A stretch of DNA of 64,000 bases from Ahaetulla prasina (taxonomy: Eukaryota > Chordata > Lepidosauria > Squamata > Colubridae): contig NC_080546.1 in the NCBI RefSeq assembly GCF_028640845.1, positions 56,183,409-56,247,408 on the forward strand, given 5' to 3'. This document shows positions 10,603-20,018 of the stretch, piece after piece. Made by a program: the position numbers and the translations under genes. The notes under the pieces were generated by a model. That model was not told the origin of the DNA. It searched no databases and was given only the letters and a program-made list of their open reading frames with translations. Positions within the stretch are counted from its first letter, which is position 1. Every line of letters begins with the position of its first letter.

Positions 10603-10908
10603 CTTCAGTAACAGAGTTGTTAATGCTTGGAATACACTACCTGACTCTGTGGTCTCTTCCCAAAATCCCAAAAGCTTCAACCAAAAACTATCTACCATTG
10701 ACCTCACCCCATTCCTAAGAGGTCTGTAAGGGGCGTGCATAAGAGCACCAACGTGCCTACCGTCCTGTCCTATTGTTTTCCTTCGTTATATCCAATTAAT
10801 AAAGTTATTACATACTCATGCTCATATATATGCTTATGTGTTGTATAGTTGTTTCATGCTTATGCTTATATATACTATGTGACAAAAATAAATAAATAAA
10901 AATAAATA
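10603..10908 (+). mobile_element. LINE-A fragment, right piece with 3' end
   Basis: This resumes at the duplicated CTTCAGTAACAGAG and encodes VVNAWNTLPDSVVSS-like and IDLTPFLRGL, then TAA, GGGGCGTGCATAAGAGCAC and an AAATA-repeat tail, as in 33490-33718. Only the last part of ORF2 is present, so the copy is 5'-truncated. Confidence 0.85.
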
Positions 10909-11375
10909 AAAGTATGTTATGAGCCAGACTATCAGTCTATTCAGAAATGCCACAATATTTTTACCTGCTCATTTTTGACTATATGTTAAAACTATATTTT
11001 TCAATTATATGTTCTCACCAAGTTTTCATTACGAGCACATGATAATTTTCCAGTGAAACATCTTGGTAACTGTTATGTCATCATTTATAATGAGTTTGTG
11101 TGATCTTGCACAAGATGAGTATACAATTTACTTTTTCTTCTGCTTCTTTGCATAATCTGCTCATTGACTCATTTGATGATTTTTCAGTCTGGCCTTGATT
11201 ACATTAGTTGGAATAGCTTGCTTTTGAGGAGCCAAAATCATGCTTTCAGTTTCTTTTTTGAACATTCCAGCTTTAAGCTATTGCCAGTTTTCATTTTCCT
11301 AGCAATGGCATAACATTTTCTCCTCAATCTTTTGTAGAAATTGACCATGTAATGCTTTGCCTTGCCAACATTCTG
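10909..11375 (-). pseudogene. R4-like LINE, post-RT region
   Basis: On the minus strand the text gives, in broken frames, NVGKAKHYMVNFY, RKMKTGNSLKLE, KQAIPTNVIKARLK and QADYAKKQKKK, followed by KILWHF. These resemble from memory the segment between the RT and the endonuclease of R4-type LINEs (KALHGQF ... QEQALPTNVIKAR ... CRLCKEAEE). It links the RT remnant at 12085-13430 with the endonuclease remnant at 3600-3955. Confidence 0.55.
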
Positions 11376-11384
11376 TTGGTATTT

Positions 11385-12070
11385 TTTTTATTATTTATTT
11401 ATTTACAAGTACAAGGAAACAAGTAACAGTATAAATATAGACATGGACACATGAAAAAAAATTGGCACAAAAAAAGGATATAAATAGGCAAAACATAGCC
11501 ATAAACACATAGAATGATTACATATAATTGGGAACAGTAGGACAGGGATGGTAAGCCCACTGGTGCACTTATGCACGCCTCCTTAGGGACCCCTTAAGAA
11601 ACATGAAAGGTCCACGGTAGACAGTTTAAGGTAAAAAGAATGGAGATTAGAAAGACTAACAACAGGATCAGATAGAGTGTTCCAGACAGTTGCTACTCTA
11701 TTGCAGAAGTCGTATTTTCTACAATTAAGATTAAAGCAAATTACACTGAATTTAAATCTATTAATAGCCCTTGCGTTATTATGGTTGAAATTAAAGTATT
11801 CATTTACAGGTAGAATGTTTTGATAAATAATCTTATGATTATTTATTAATTAAGGATAGGTCAGAACGTAGATGACGTAGTTTGAGGCTATCTAGACCTG
11901 AAATTTCAAGCCTGGTGGTATAGGGAATTTTATTTCGAGCAGAAGATTTAAGAACTCTTCTAGTAAAATATCTCTGGACCCTGTCTAATGTATTTATGTC
12001 TGAAATACAGTGAGGGTTCCAGGCAGGTGAGCAGTATTTCAATACAATTTCAATAGTCATATTTTGTTTC
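11385..12070 (-). mobile_element. LINE-A-related 3' fragment
   Basis: A minus-strand copy with TTATTTATTTATTT tail complement at 11385, a divergent 3' UTR (GCACGCCTCCTTAGGG complement of the family's GGGGCGTGCATAAG motif) and C-terminal coding text: CSPAWNPHCISDIN, DRVQRYFTRRVLKSS, NKIPYTTRLEI (11839-12078). It is more diverged than the other copies, so an older subfamily. It interrupts the R4-like remnant. Confidence 0.8.
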
Positions 12071-12084
12071 CTGTACATTTAGTA

Positions 12085-12780
12085 AGTTCCAAGTTCTAAC
12101 TTGCATCGGTGCTTGACTGCTTTTCAGCTAATGCACACTTTTCTTCTTTGACAGTTTGTTTGACATAAAGTAAAGCTCTGCCTCCATTTCTGTGTGGCAG
12201 GTATAATCTATCAATATCACTAGGGATGTAATACATAGTGAAAAGTCATCAGTTCTGTTGGGGGGGGAGGTTTGGTGCAAATTGTCCAGTTCACCTTGTG
12301 TCCAGTTAATAATTCCAGCAGTGTATTGTTTCACAGGTATCGCCCAGGTATTGATAGTTTTGAAGTTGTTTCCACTGTTCAAGTTGTTTTTCACAGGTTT
12401 TTTACTCTTTGGATGTATTATTTACTAATCACATTTTAAATTTGTCTACAATTAATGCTATCCAACTGTAAAATGCCGGGATACTTGTAGGCTTCATCCT
12501 AATGGCTCTTGATGATTTGGCCATGTGGTAAAAGTTCTTACAGTATTTGTTAGCAACTTGATTTTGATTTCTGATTTTCCGTAAAACTTCAGATCATACA
12601 TATAAAACAAATGTGAAGTACTATTAACAGTTTTTGTTGTTTTTATAGCCAAGATTTGTTCTCTTCAAAATCACTGAATGTGGGATCATAGCACTGACAG
12701 ATAATAAGGATGAAAATGAGTCACCCTGGAAGATGTCTTTCTAATATCGACAAGCCCATATTTTTCATTTCCTACCATGT
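12085..12780 (-). pseudogene. R4-like LINE, RT palm/thumb remnant
   Basis: Minus-strand reading: MKNNLNSGNNFKTINTWAI, PVKQYTAGIINWTQGEL (12128-12394) and, further upstream, DLKFYGKSEI preceding a TVR-like segment, plus MIPHSVILKRTNLGYK. These fit R4-clade RT (FQGDS...LLF, ...DDLKLYGK, NTWAIPV.RYTAGI). Stops and frame changes make it a pseudogene. The Sauria SINE at 12794 splits it from the next part. Confidence 0.65.
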
Positions 12781-12793
12781 ATTCTGTATTCCA

Positions 12794-13154
12794 GGGGACG
12801 CAGTGGTTTAGTGGCTAAGACGCTGAGCTTGTCGATTGAAAGGTCAAGCAGTTCAGTGGTTTGAATCCCTAGTGCCGTGTAATGGGGTGAATTCCCTTTA
12901 CTTGTCCCAGCTTCTGTCAACCTAGCAGGTCAAAAGCAGGTAAAAAAAATGCAAGTAGAAAAATAGGGACCACCTTTGGTAGGAAGGTAACAGCGTTCCA
13001 TGCGCCTTTGGCATTGAGTCATGCCAGCCACATGACCACGGAGATGTCTTCGGACAGTCCTGGCTCTTCGGCTTTGAAACAGAGATGAGCACCGCCCCCT
13101 AGAGTCAGGAATGACTAGCACATATGTGCGAGGGGAACCTTTACCTTTACCTTT
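12794..13154 (+). mobile_element. Sauria-type tRNA-derived SINE
   Basis: Full-length SINE: a tRNA-like head (GTGGTTTAGTGGCTAAGACG for box A, GGTTTGAATCCC for box B), a central region, then CGCCCCCTAGAGTCAGGAATGACTAGCACATATGTGC and repeats of ACCTTT, the Bov-B-like tail known from squamate Sauria SINEs. It is flanked by a perfect 13-bp duplication ATTCTGTATTCCA (12781-12793 and 13155-13167). Mobilisation by a Bov-B LINE is expected for this family; none is seen in the window. Confidence 0.9.
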
Positions 13155-13167
13155 ATTCTGTATTCCA

Positions 13168-13429
13168 CTGCTTCATTATTTTTTCTATAAATATTCTAAT
13201 CTTTTTACAGACACCAGTTTTTTCCAAACATTTAAAGATCCAGTTATGTGGCAATGAATCAAGCACCTTTTTTTTTTGGTACCTCTGCTTTTTCTTTTAT
13301 TTGCTTTCTGTTCTATTTATTTCTGCTAAATAATCTTGGATACTGTCCGCTATACTGTATGCCTATGAATATTTCAAAAGATTTAGGCAAATATTTTCTG
13401 GTATTGCCTTTTCACTGGGTGTTTTTGAA
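13168..13429 (-). pseudogene. R4-like LINE, RT finger/palm remnant
   Basis: The minus strand of 13168-13260 reads DSLPHNWIFKCLEKTGV, then CKKIRIFIEKIMKQWNTE with no stop, running into the reading left of the SINE. Further up, YLPKSFEIF matches the LLPKS motif. The upstream part of the protein resumes at 18159 beyond the L2-like insertion. Confidence 0.7.
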
Positions 13430-14836
13430 TACCCGCCCGGGTAGAGGACAGTGCGGTAGGTCGGAGGATGGGCGGATTGAGGCGGGGCAGCTCCGGGTTC
13501 CCTCAGGAGGAGTCCCGGAGCGCTCTCCCTCCGGCGGTGGTGTGGCCGACGGCGGCAGTGGCCCGGCCTTTTCCAGCGGCGGCAGCAGCCAGTTTTCCAG
13601 CGGCGGCGGCGGCGGCCTGGCTCGGCGCTGCTTCGGGAGGGGCCTTAGAGCCTTCTCCCCTTTGATAGCGGTGTTGTCGGTGTTGCGGGCAGCCTGGTCT
13701 CTTCTAGCGGCGGTGGCGGCGGCCGAGTTCTTCGGTGGCGGTGGCGGCCTGGCCTGGCGTTGCTCTGGGAGGAGCCTTGGAGCTCTCTCCCCCCGGCGGC
13801 GGCAGTGCTGTCGGCAGTGGCGGCGGTGGCGGCGACCTGGCTGGACCAGTCTGGCGATGGCCTAGCCTGTTGGTGGGCGGCTGGGTCCGGCGAAGTGGCT
13901 CAGTGGTCGGGGCCGGTGGCATGACCCAGCAAGCCCGGCGGGTGAGTGGCCTACTCCACCTGGCGGCCTGGCTTAGTGGCCACGAAGAGGTCCGATGGTC
14001 GCCTTCTTTGCCACCCTGAAGGTTGTCCACGGGCCTAGTGGACGCCCTCCCTATCACCTAGAGGACTTCTATGGGCTGTCTGTGGGGGCTTTTTTGAGTC
14101 CTTTGCCCCCCCGGACTTTGGGAGAGAGATGCCTCGTTGGTAGAGCGGCTTGGCCCATTGGGCGCGTGCTTCAGCCTGGCAGCGTTCGGCCTGGCGGTCG
14201 CTAACAGGCTCCGTGGATGCCCTCTTTGTCAACTTGAAGGACAACCACGGGCCATGTGGGCGCCTTTTTATCATCTTGGAGGACGCCCATGGGCTGGCTG
14301 CGGGGGGACCCTTTGAAGATCTTTGGCCCCCAGTTGGGGTAATTGAGGATGGTCCTGGACAATCCTAGCTAGACTATTGTAGGACTCCATCCTTTTCCCC
14401 CTCCCCTCGTCCATAGACCACCCCTCGGGATTGGATACGAGGGGTTGGTGTTCTGACTGAATCATGGCGGTTTTGTTCATCCACCGCCTAAGAACTATTT
14501 CTCGTCTGTCTTTCACCCGGAATTACTGGTGCGTCAGTTATCATCTTGACAGGTCCAGGATGGGTCTGCTTGCTGGACTCTTATCATGCGGACATTTACA
14601 GCGGCTGACCTTCTTGCCCTGCGAGATTCCCCTCTCTCGTGGGTTTGGCCCCCCACATTATCGAGGGCCCATCTTGAGGACGGGTTTTGGAACCCTGAGA
14701 GATGGCATCCCAAAAATAGGAGACTCAGGGGATTTTTAACTAACTGTTTTAATCGGCTTTTTAAGGGGAGTTTTAATGGGAATTTTAAGGGGAGGGTGGG
14801 AACTGACGGGTTTGGGTTGGGGGGGATGGGGGGAGG
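13430..14836 (+). promoter_or_regulatory. GC-rich 5' region of the L2-like LINE
   Basis: Very GC-rich, CpG-dense sequence with CGGCGGCGG runs (13515-13860), followed by less extreme sequence. It probably holds the internal promoter. Several overlapping frames cross it in both directions (for example Ala/Gly/Arg-rich ones at 13468-13865), but these reflect GC-rich composition; I cannot support an ORF1. Confidence 0.5.
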
Positions 14837-17800
14837 GTGGGGAACCCGTCGGGGAGGGTATGTCCAGTCCCAGTGTGCGCTCACAACATTATTTCAGTTG
14901 GTCCGAAGACAGGGGGGGAGGGGAGTATGCAGAGCAGAGAGTGTTTTTCCATCTGTACGGTAAGTGGGAGAGGCAGATATGGCGGAGGCAGGGGGCCGTA
15001 TCATTCTTTGGGAGCACGTGTTCAATGTTTAAAAGCGATCACGTGCTCCGGCCCCCCAGTCCTTACTCGTTCCCCAGATGGTCAAGACCCTCAGAGTTTG
15101 GGTCTTCGGCTGATGCTTTGCAATGCCCGGTCTGTGGTTAATAAGGCTCCCCTGATTTGTGATCTTATTCAGAGGGAGTCCGTGGACTTTATGGGCATTA
15201 CGGAGACCTGGTTGGGCACAGAAGGGGGTGTACCCCTGGTTGAACTATGCCCTCCGGGTTTCTGGGCATTTCATCAGCCAAGGGCCCAAGGTAGGGGTGG
15301 GGGGGTGGTGGTTGTGATTAAAGAAAGTCTGGAGCCGAGGGAGTCCACTGTTCCTCAGATAGCTAGTTGTGAATCCCTCCTTGTGAAGTGGGGCCATCGG
15401 AATCAGATGGGACTGTTGATCACGTACCTGGCTCCTTGCTGCATGACTACAGCCCTACCTGAGCTACTAGAGGTGCTTGCTGGCGTGGCGGTTGAGATTC
15501 CCAGACTTATGGTCTTGGGGGATTTCAACTTGCCATCGGCCAGCTTGTCATCAACGGTGGTTCAGGAGTTCCAGGCCTCCATGACGGCCTTGGACCTGAT
15601 TCACGTAACTGATGGCCCTACACACAGCGGGGGAGGCGCGCTAGACTTGATTTTTATCTCTGGTCAGTGGGTTAATGATCTGGTTTTAGGAGATATAGTG
15701 AAGGAACCGGTGTCATGGTCAGATCATTTTCTTCTTCGCCTAGACTTTCAGGCCGCCGCCCACCACCGCAGGGAGACGGAACCAATGCGTTGGTTCCGTC
15801 CCAGGCACCTGATGGACCCGGAGAGGTTCCTGGCGGAGCTTGGGCCATTTCCTGAGGATCTTACCCACAGCACGACTGAAGAACTGGTTGCGGCCTGGAA
15901 ACGGGCCGCGGCTGGGGCTTTGGACCGTGTCGTGCCTTTGTGGCCTCTGACCCGGCGTAGATCTCAATTGGCTCCCTGGTTCTCCGAGGAGCTGAGAGAG
16001 ATGAAACGCCGGAGAAGACGCCTAGAGAGCACCTGGAGGTCCAGCCGTTCCGAGGCTGATCGGACACTAGTGAGGTCTTTTACTAAGACCTACCTAGTGG
16101 CAATGAAGGAGGCGAAACGTTCTTACGTTTCCACCCTCATTGCATCGGCAGATAACCGCCCGGCCGCCTTGTTTCGGGTGACCCGTTCCCTCCTTCATCA
16201 AGAGGGACGGGATGACCCCTTACAGGGACGAGCTGAGGAGTTTAACGGTTATCTATACGATAAAATCGTTCAGCTTCGGGATAGTTTGGACCAAGACTGC
16301 GGCGATCCAACCGAGATGACAGAGACACGTCTTGCTGATGTTATTTGGGATGAGTTTGATTCTGTGGCTCTCGAGGACATGGACAGGTTGCTGGGGAGGT
16401 TGCATGCAACTACATGTTTACTGGACCCGTGTCCTTCCTGGTTAGTGCTGGCTGCTCAGGAAGTGACACGAGGCTGGCTCCAGGGGATTATAAATGCTTC
16501 TTTGGTGGAAGGGGTTTTCCCTGCCGCCTTGAAAGAGGCGGTGGTGAGACCCCTCCTCAAGAAGCCTTCCCTGGACCCAGCTATTTTGGGAAATTATCGT
16601 CCAGTCTCCAACCTTCGCTTTGTGGCAAAGGTTGTAGAGAGTGTGGTGGCATGGCAGCTCCCCCAGCACCTGGAGGAAACTGTCTATCTAGACCCATTTC
16701 AGTCCGGCTTCCGACCCGGTTATAGCACGGAGACGGCTTTGGTCGCGTTGGTGGATGACCTCTGGAGGGCCAGGGACATGGGTTGCTCCTCTGCCTTGGT
16801 CCTATTAGACCTCTCAGCGGCTTTTGATACCATCGACCATGGTATCCTGCTGCGCCGGTTGGAGGGATTGGGAGTGGGGGGCACCGTTTATCGGTGGTTC
16901 TCCTCCTATCTCTCTGACCGGTCACAGATGGTGTTGACGGGGGGGCAGAGGTCGTCCTCGAGGTGCCTCACTTGTGGGGTGCCTCAGGGGTCGATTCTCT
17001 CGCCTACCCTGTTCAACATCTATATGAAGCCGCTGGGTGAGGTCATCAGTGGTTTTGGGGTGAGTTATCACCTGTACGCTGATGATACTCAGCTGTACCT
17101 TTCCACCCCGGACCACCCCAACGAAGCGGTCGAAGTGCTGTCCCGGTGCCTGGAAGCTGTACGGGTCTGGATGGGGAGAAACAGACTCAAGCTCAATCCC
17201 TCCAAGACGGAGTGGCTGTGGATGCCGGCACCCCGGTACAGTCAGCTGCATCCGCGGCTGACTGTTGGGGGCGAGTTAGTGGCCCCAAAGGAGGTGATTC
17301 ACAACTTGGGTGTCCTCCTGGATGGATGGCTGTCCTTTGATGAACATCTGGCGGCCGTCTCCAGGAGGGCCTTTTACCAAGTTCGCTTGGTCCGCCAGTT
17401 GCGTCCCTTCCTTGACCGGGATGCCTTATGCACGGTCACTCACGCTCTGGTTACATCTAGGTTGGATTACTGCAATGCTCTCTACATGGGGCTGCCCTTG
17501 AGGTGCACCCGGAGGCTACAGTTAGTCTAGAATGCGGCTGCGCGAGTGGTAACGGGAGCCACTCGTGGCTCCCACGTAACACCACTACTCCGTAGCCTGC
17601 ACTGGCTTCCTGTGGTTTTTCGGGTGCGCTTCAAGATTTTGGTTACCACCTTTAAAGCGCTCCATGGCTTAGGACCCGGGTACTTACGAGACCGCCTGCT
17701 GTTACCTTATGCCTCCCACCGACCCGTACGCTCTCACAGAAAGGGTCTCCTCAGGGTGCCGTCCGCCAAACAGTGTCGGCTGGCGGCCCCCAGGAGTAGG

Positions 17801-17926
17801 GCCTTCTCTGTGGGGGCACCGACAGAGTGGAACGAACTTCCCCCTGGCTTACGTCAAGTGCCTGATCTTCGGACCTTCCGTCGTGAGCTAAAAACACACC
17901 TATTTATTCAAGCGGGACTGGCATAA
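14837..17926 (+). pseudogene. L2-like ORF2, one amber stop from intact
   Basis: Endonuclease-reverse transcriptase for target-primed reverse transcription in the nucleus. The frame runs 897 codons from 14837 to TAG at 17528-17530, then continues in the same frame to TAA at 17924-17926, about 1,029 residues in all. The apurinic-type endonuclease spans about residues 93-310 ([31 protein letters not shown]). RT follows: [41 protein letters not shown] and YADD at 17075-17086 (residues 747-750). The C-terminal domain (GLGPGYLRDRL, WNELPPGLRQ) lies after the stop. A related copy at 54635-55250 has Gln (CAG) at the stop position, so TAG is a point mutation here. The true start may be later than the first ATG. 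Confidence 0.9.
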
Positions 17927-18121
17927 TAGTGTTAAATTTTAATTCGGGGTTTTATTAATATTTCTAAAATTTTAAAACTAAATTTTAATTATCAGCCTTT
18001 TTGTAATTTGCTAGGTTTTAAATGTTTTAATTTGTATATATTTCGTGTTTTATCTTGGCTGTACACCGCTCTGAGTCCTTCGAGTCCTTCGGGAGAAGGG
18101 CAGTATAAAAATTTAATAAAA

Positions 18122-18156
<35 letters not shown>

Positions 18157-18158
18157 AT
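17927..18158 (+). repeat. L2-like 3' UTR and AAAT tail
   Basis: Carries the 3'-end motif (CCGCTCTGAGTCC, GGGAGAAGGGCAGTATAAAA) recognised by L2-type RT, followed by AAAT repeats at 18118-18158. The tRNA-SINEs at 18836 and 40511 share this end. Confidence 0.8.
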
Positions 18159-18345
18159 CTGATATTTTGTCAGTTTTTAACCAGTTGCTGATATCTCCTT
18201 TATGCAATTTCATTAAGTTCTTTAGCTATAGTTAGATATAAATTAGTCAAATATTTGACTCAAAAGTCATGGAATTGATCATTTCCAAGAAATGTCAAGT
18301 TTTTAATGCTTTTCACTCAATTTTTAACCAGTTCTGCTACTATTA
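18159..18345 (-). pseudogene. R4-like LINE, RT N-terminal piece
   Basis: Minus strand: FLGNDQFHDF, VKYLTNLYLTIAKELNEI and, in an adjacent frame, KGDISNWLKTDKIS. This matches from memory the GPDQIHNFWLK...LAK.FN.I...WLT segment that precedes LLPKS. With 13168-13429 it brackets the L2-like insertion exactly. Confidence 0.55.
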
Positions 18346-18369
18346 TTAGTTTTTCCACTTGAACACCAG

Positions 18370-18829
18370 ATTCATCTTCAATTTTTTTATCAATACAGCA
18401 TTTTTATTTTTTGAACTTTTGATTTTTCTAACAGCTAAATATTTAGACTTGATTTGGCATTTTTATCCACCTATTGACTCCTTGCCAAGGATCTGGAATG
18501 GACAGATGTTGTTGTTTGATGGCATTAAAGGTATTGTTGAAGGATATAAGCTGTTCCAAGTAAAGCTGCCTTTTGCAACTGACGGATGGTGAATCTGTTA
18601 AACTGAAGGTGTTCAAGTGATGCTCCAGATGTTTTGGGGTTTTATTTATTTTTTTCCACCAGCATTTTACTTTTATTTTCAGGTCTTTGTATTTTGTGAT
18701 TTTCTCTATTTTTTTTCTCATTTATTCTGCTCTCTCTAGGTACTGACATGTATACTACACAGGCTTTTTGTCTTTCTTATAGATGTTGTTAAATCTGGGG
18801 TGTAATGTGGCAGATGCTTGTCTGTTTGT
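18370..18829 (-). pseudogene. Second R4-like endonuclease fragment
   Basis: Minus strand: IQTDKHLPHYTPDL, then EKITKYKDLKIKVKCWW and LEHHLNTFSLTDSPSVS (18443-18721). This is another copy of the REL and C-terminal tail seen at 3600-3955, so a separate, older R4-like element or a tandem neighbour. It continues across a SINE to 19112-19210. Confidence 0.55.
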
Positions 18830-18835
18830 ATTCCA

Positions 18836-19107
18836 AAGGCAGGCCGTGGTGGCTCAAGGCTGTAAGAAGCCTGTTATTAAAACCAGCTGCCTGCAATTAC
18901 TGCAGGTTCAAGCCCCACCAGGTCCAAGGTTGACTCAGCCTTCCATCCTTTATAAGGTAGGTAAAATGAGGACCCAGATTGTTGGGGGGGGCAATAAGTT
19001 GACTTTGTAAATATACAAATAGAATGAGACTATTGCCTTATACACTGTAAGCCGCCCTGAGTCTTCGGAGAAGGGCGGGATATAAATGTAAAACAAAACA
19101 AAAAAAA
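18836..19107 (+). mobile_element. tRNA-SINE with L2-like tail, full length
   Basis: tRNA-like head (GTGGCTCAAGGCTGTAAGAAG for box A; GCAGGTTCAAGCCCC for box B), a shared middle (GACTCAGCCTTCCATCC, GACCCAGATTGTTGGG), then CCGCCCTGAGTCTTCGGAGA and an A-rich tail. Possible 5-bp duplication ATTCC (18830-18834 and 19107-19111). It interrupts the R4-like fragment: the minus-strand reading KNLKCSG/GIQTDKH joins across it. Confidence 0.85.
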
Positions 19108-19111
19108 TTCC

Positions 19112-19210
19112 TGAGCACTTTAGATTTTTCATGTTTTATTACTTTGTCAATTTTGTGATCCTACCAGTTCTTGGTTTCAGGCAAATGGGATCTCTTGCAG
19201 GTATTCCAAT
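19112..19210 (-). pseudogene. R4-like fragment, continuation
   Basis: Minus strand reads NMKNLKCSG, the expected lead-in (E.VKILWDF) to IQTDKH on the other side of the SINE. Short and degraded. Confidence 0.4.
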
Positions 19211-19453
19211 AGCAGTAGCAATAGATCTTAGACGTATATGCCTCTTCACAGGGCCTTACGACCAACTCAAAGCAGTTTAAAGAGTCAGTATATTACCCTC
19301 AACAATCTGGGTCCCCATTTTACCCACCTTGGAAGGATGGACAGCTGAGTCAACCTTGAGCCGGTGAGATTTGAACTGCCTAACTGCTGGCAGCCAGCAG
19401 GCAGCAGAAATAGCCTGCAACACTGCATTCTAACCACTGCACCACCACCAATG
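19211..19453 (-). mobile_element. tRNA-derived SINE, second type
   Basis: On the minus strand: a tRNA-like head (GTGCAGTGGTTAGAATGCAG; box B GTTCAAATCTCACCGG), GTTGACTCAGC...CATCC, AATGGGGACCCAGATTGTTG, then a tail TAAACTGCTTTGAGTTGGTC...AAGATCTATTGCTACTGCT. The same family as 36764-36985, with a tail different from the L2-tailed SINE. Confidence 0.8.
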
Positions 19454-19616
19454 CATCATTGTTGATACAAAGTTTAACATATTTAAATATATTTAGTACA
19501 ATTATCAACTAAAGTTATGTAAACAGGAGAAATTATGTGATCTTATAACATCTCATCGAAGTCAATATATAGGGTGTAGAAGTATACAAGAAATATGCTT
19601 CATAAACTAGGGATCC

Positions 19617-19656
19617 TATCCATCCATCCATCCATCCATCCATCCATCCATCCATC
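19617..19656 (+). repeat. ATCC microsatellite
   Basis: About nine uninterrupted ATCC units. Confidence 0.95.
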
Positions 19657-19856
19657 TTTCTTTATTTTACAAATTTTTATTTGTCAAGTAGTCATGAAAA
19701 TAACCTATTTAATATATTTTGGAGCATAATTTCATTACTGTATGGGGCAATAATGGGGCAGAAACAGAAGTAGGTGAATTAACTTTTGCAAAGATGTGGC
19801 TGTTGACTAAAGACTTAATCTTAGGACTTCCATAATCTGGATATATACATCCTGGT

Positions 19857-20010
19857 CAGGGGTGGGTTCTACTTACCTTTACTCCTGGTTCGCAATGGGA
19901 CCGCATGCATAGAAACTTCCTGATGACACCCGTTATGGTGGGCAGAGCCTCCTGCCGGTTTTACTACCGGTTCTTGTGAACCAATCCAAACCAGGGGCAA
20001 CCCACCACTG
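19857..20010. mobile_element. hAT-type MITE, copy 2
   Basis: CAGGGGTGGGTT at the start and AACCCACCACTG-like end. Flanks ATCCTGGT (19849-19856) and ATCCTGAT (20011-20018) match at 7 of 8, an aged 8-bp duplication. Confidence 0.8.
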
Positions 20011-20018
20011 ATCCTGAT

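Larger units (their letters stand above)
13430..18158 (+). mobile_element. L2-like LINE, near full length
   Basis: About 4.7 kb: a GC-rich 5' region with CGGCGG runs, one long ORF with endonuclease and RT, a short 3' UTR containing a CCGCTCTGAGTCC...GGGAGAAGGGCAG stem-like tail, and an AAAT-repeat end. It interrupts the R4-like frame between the 18159 and 13429 pieces. The RT motif [11 protein letters not shown] and [14 protein letters not shown] suggest the L2 clade of the CR1/L2 group. The 5' boundary is inferred from the abrupt change from AT-rich R4 text to GC-rich text; I found no clear target duplication. Confidence 0.8.

Noticed and set aside
12794..12870. Possible tRNA gene
   Set aside because: The tRNA-like boxes are the head of a Sauria SINE with a target duplication and tail, not a free tRNA gene. 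The same holds for 18836, 19211, 36764 and 40511.
13248..14516. Many overlapping long frames in the GC-rich region, including Ala/Gly/Arg-rich ones
   Set aside because: They occur on both strands and in all frames, follow CGG/GGC composition, and lack motifs. Stops are simply rare in GC-rich DNA.
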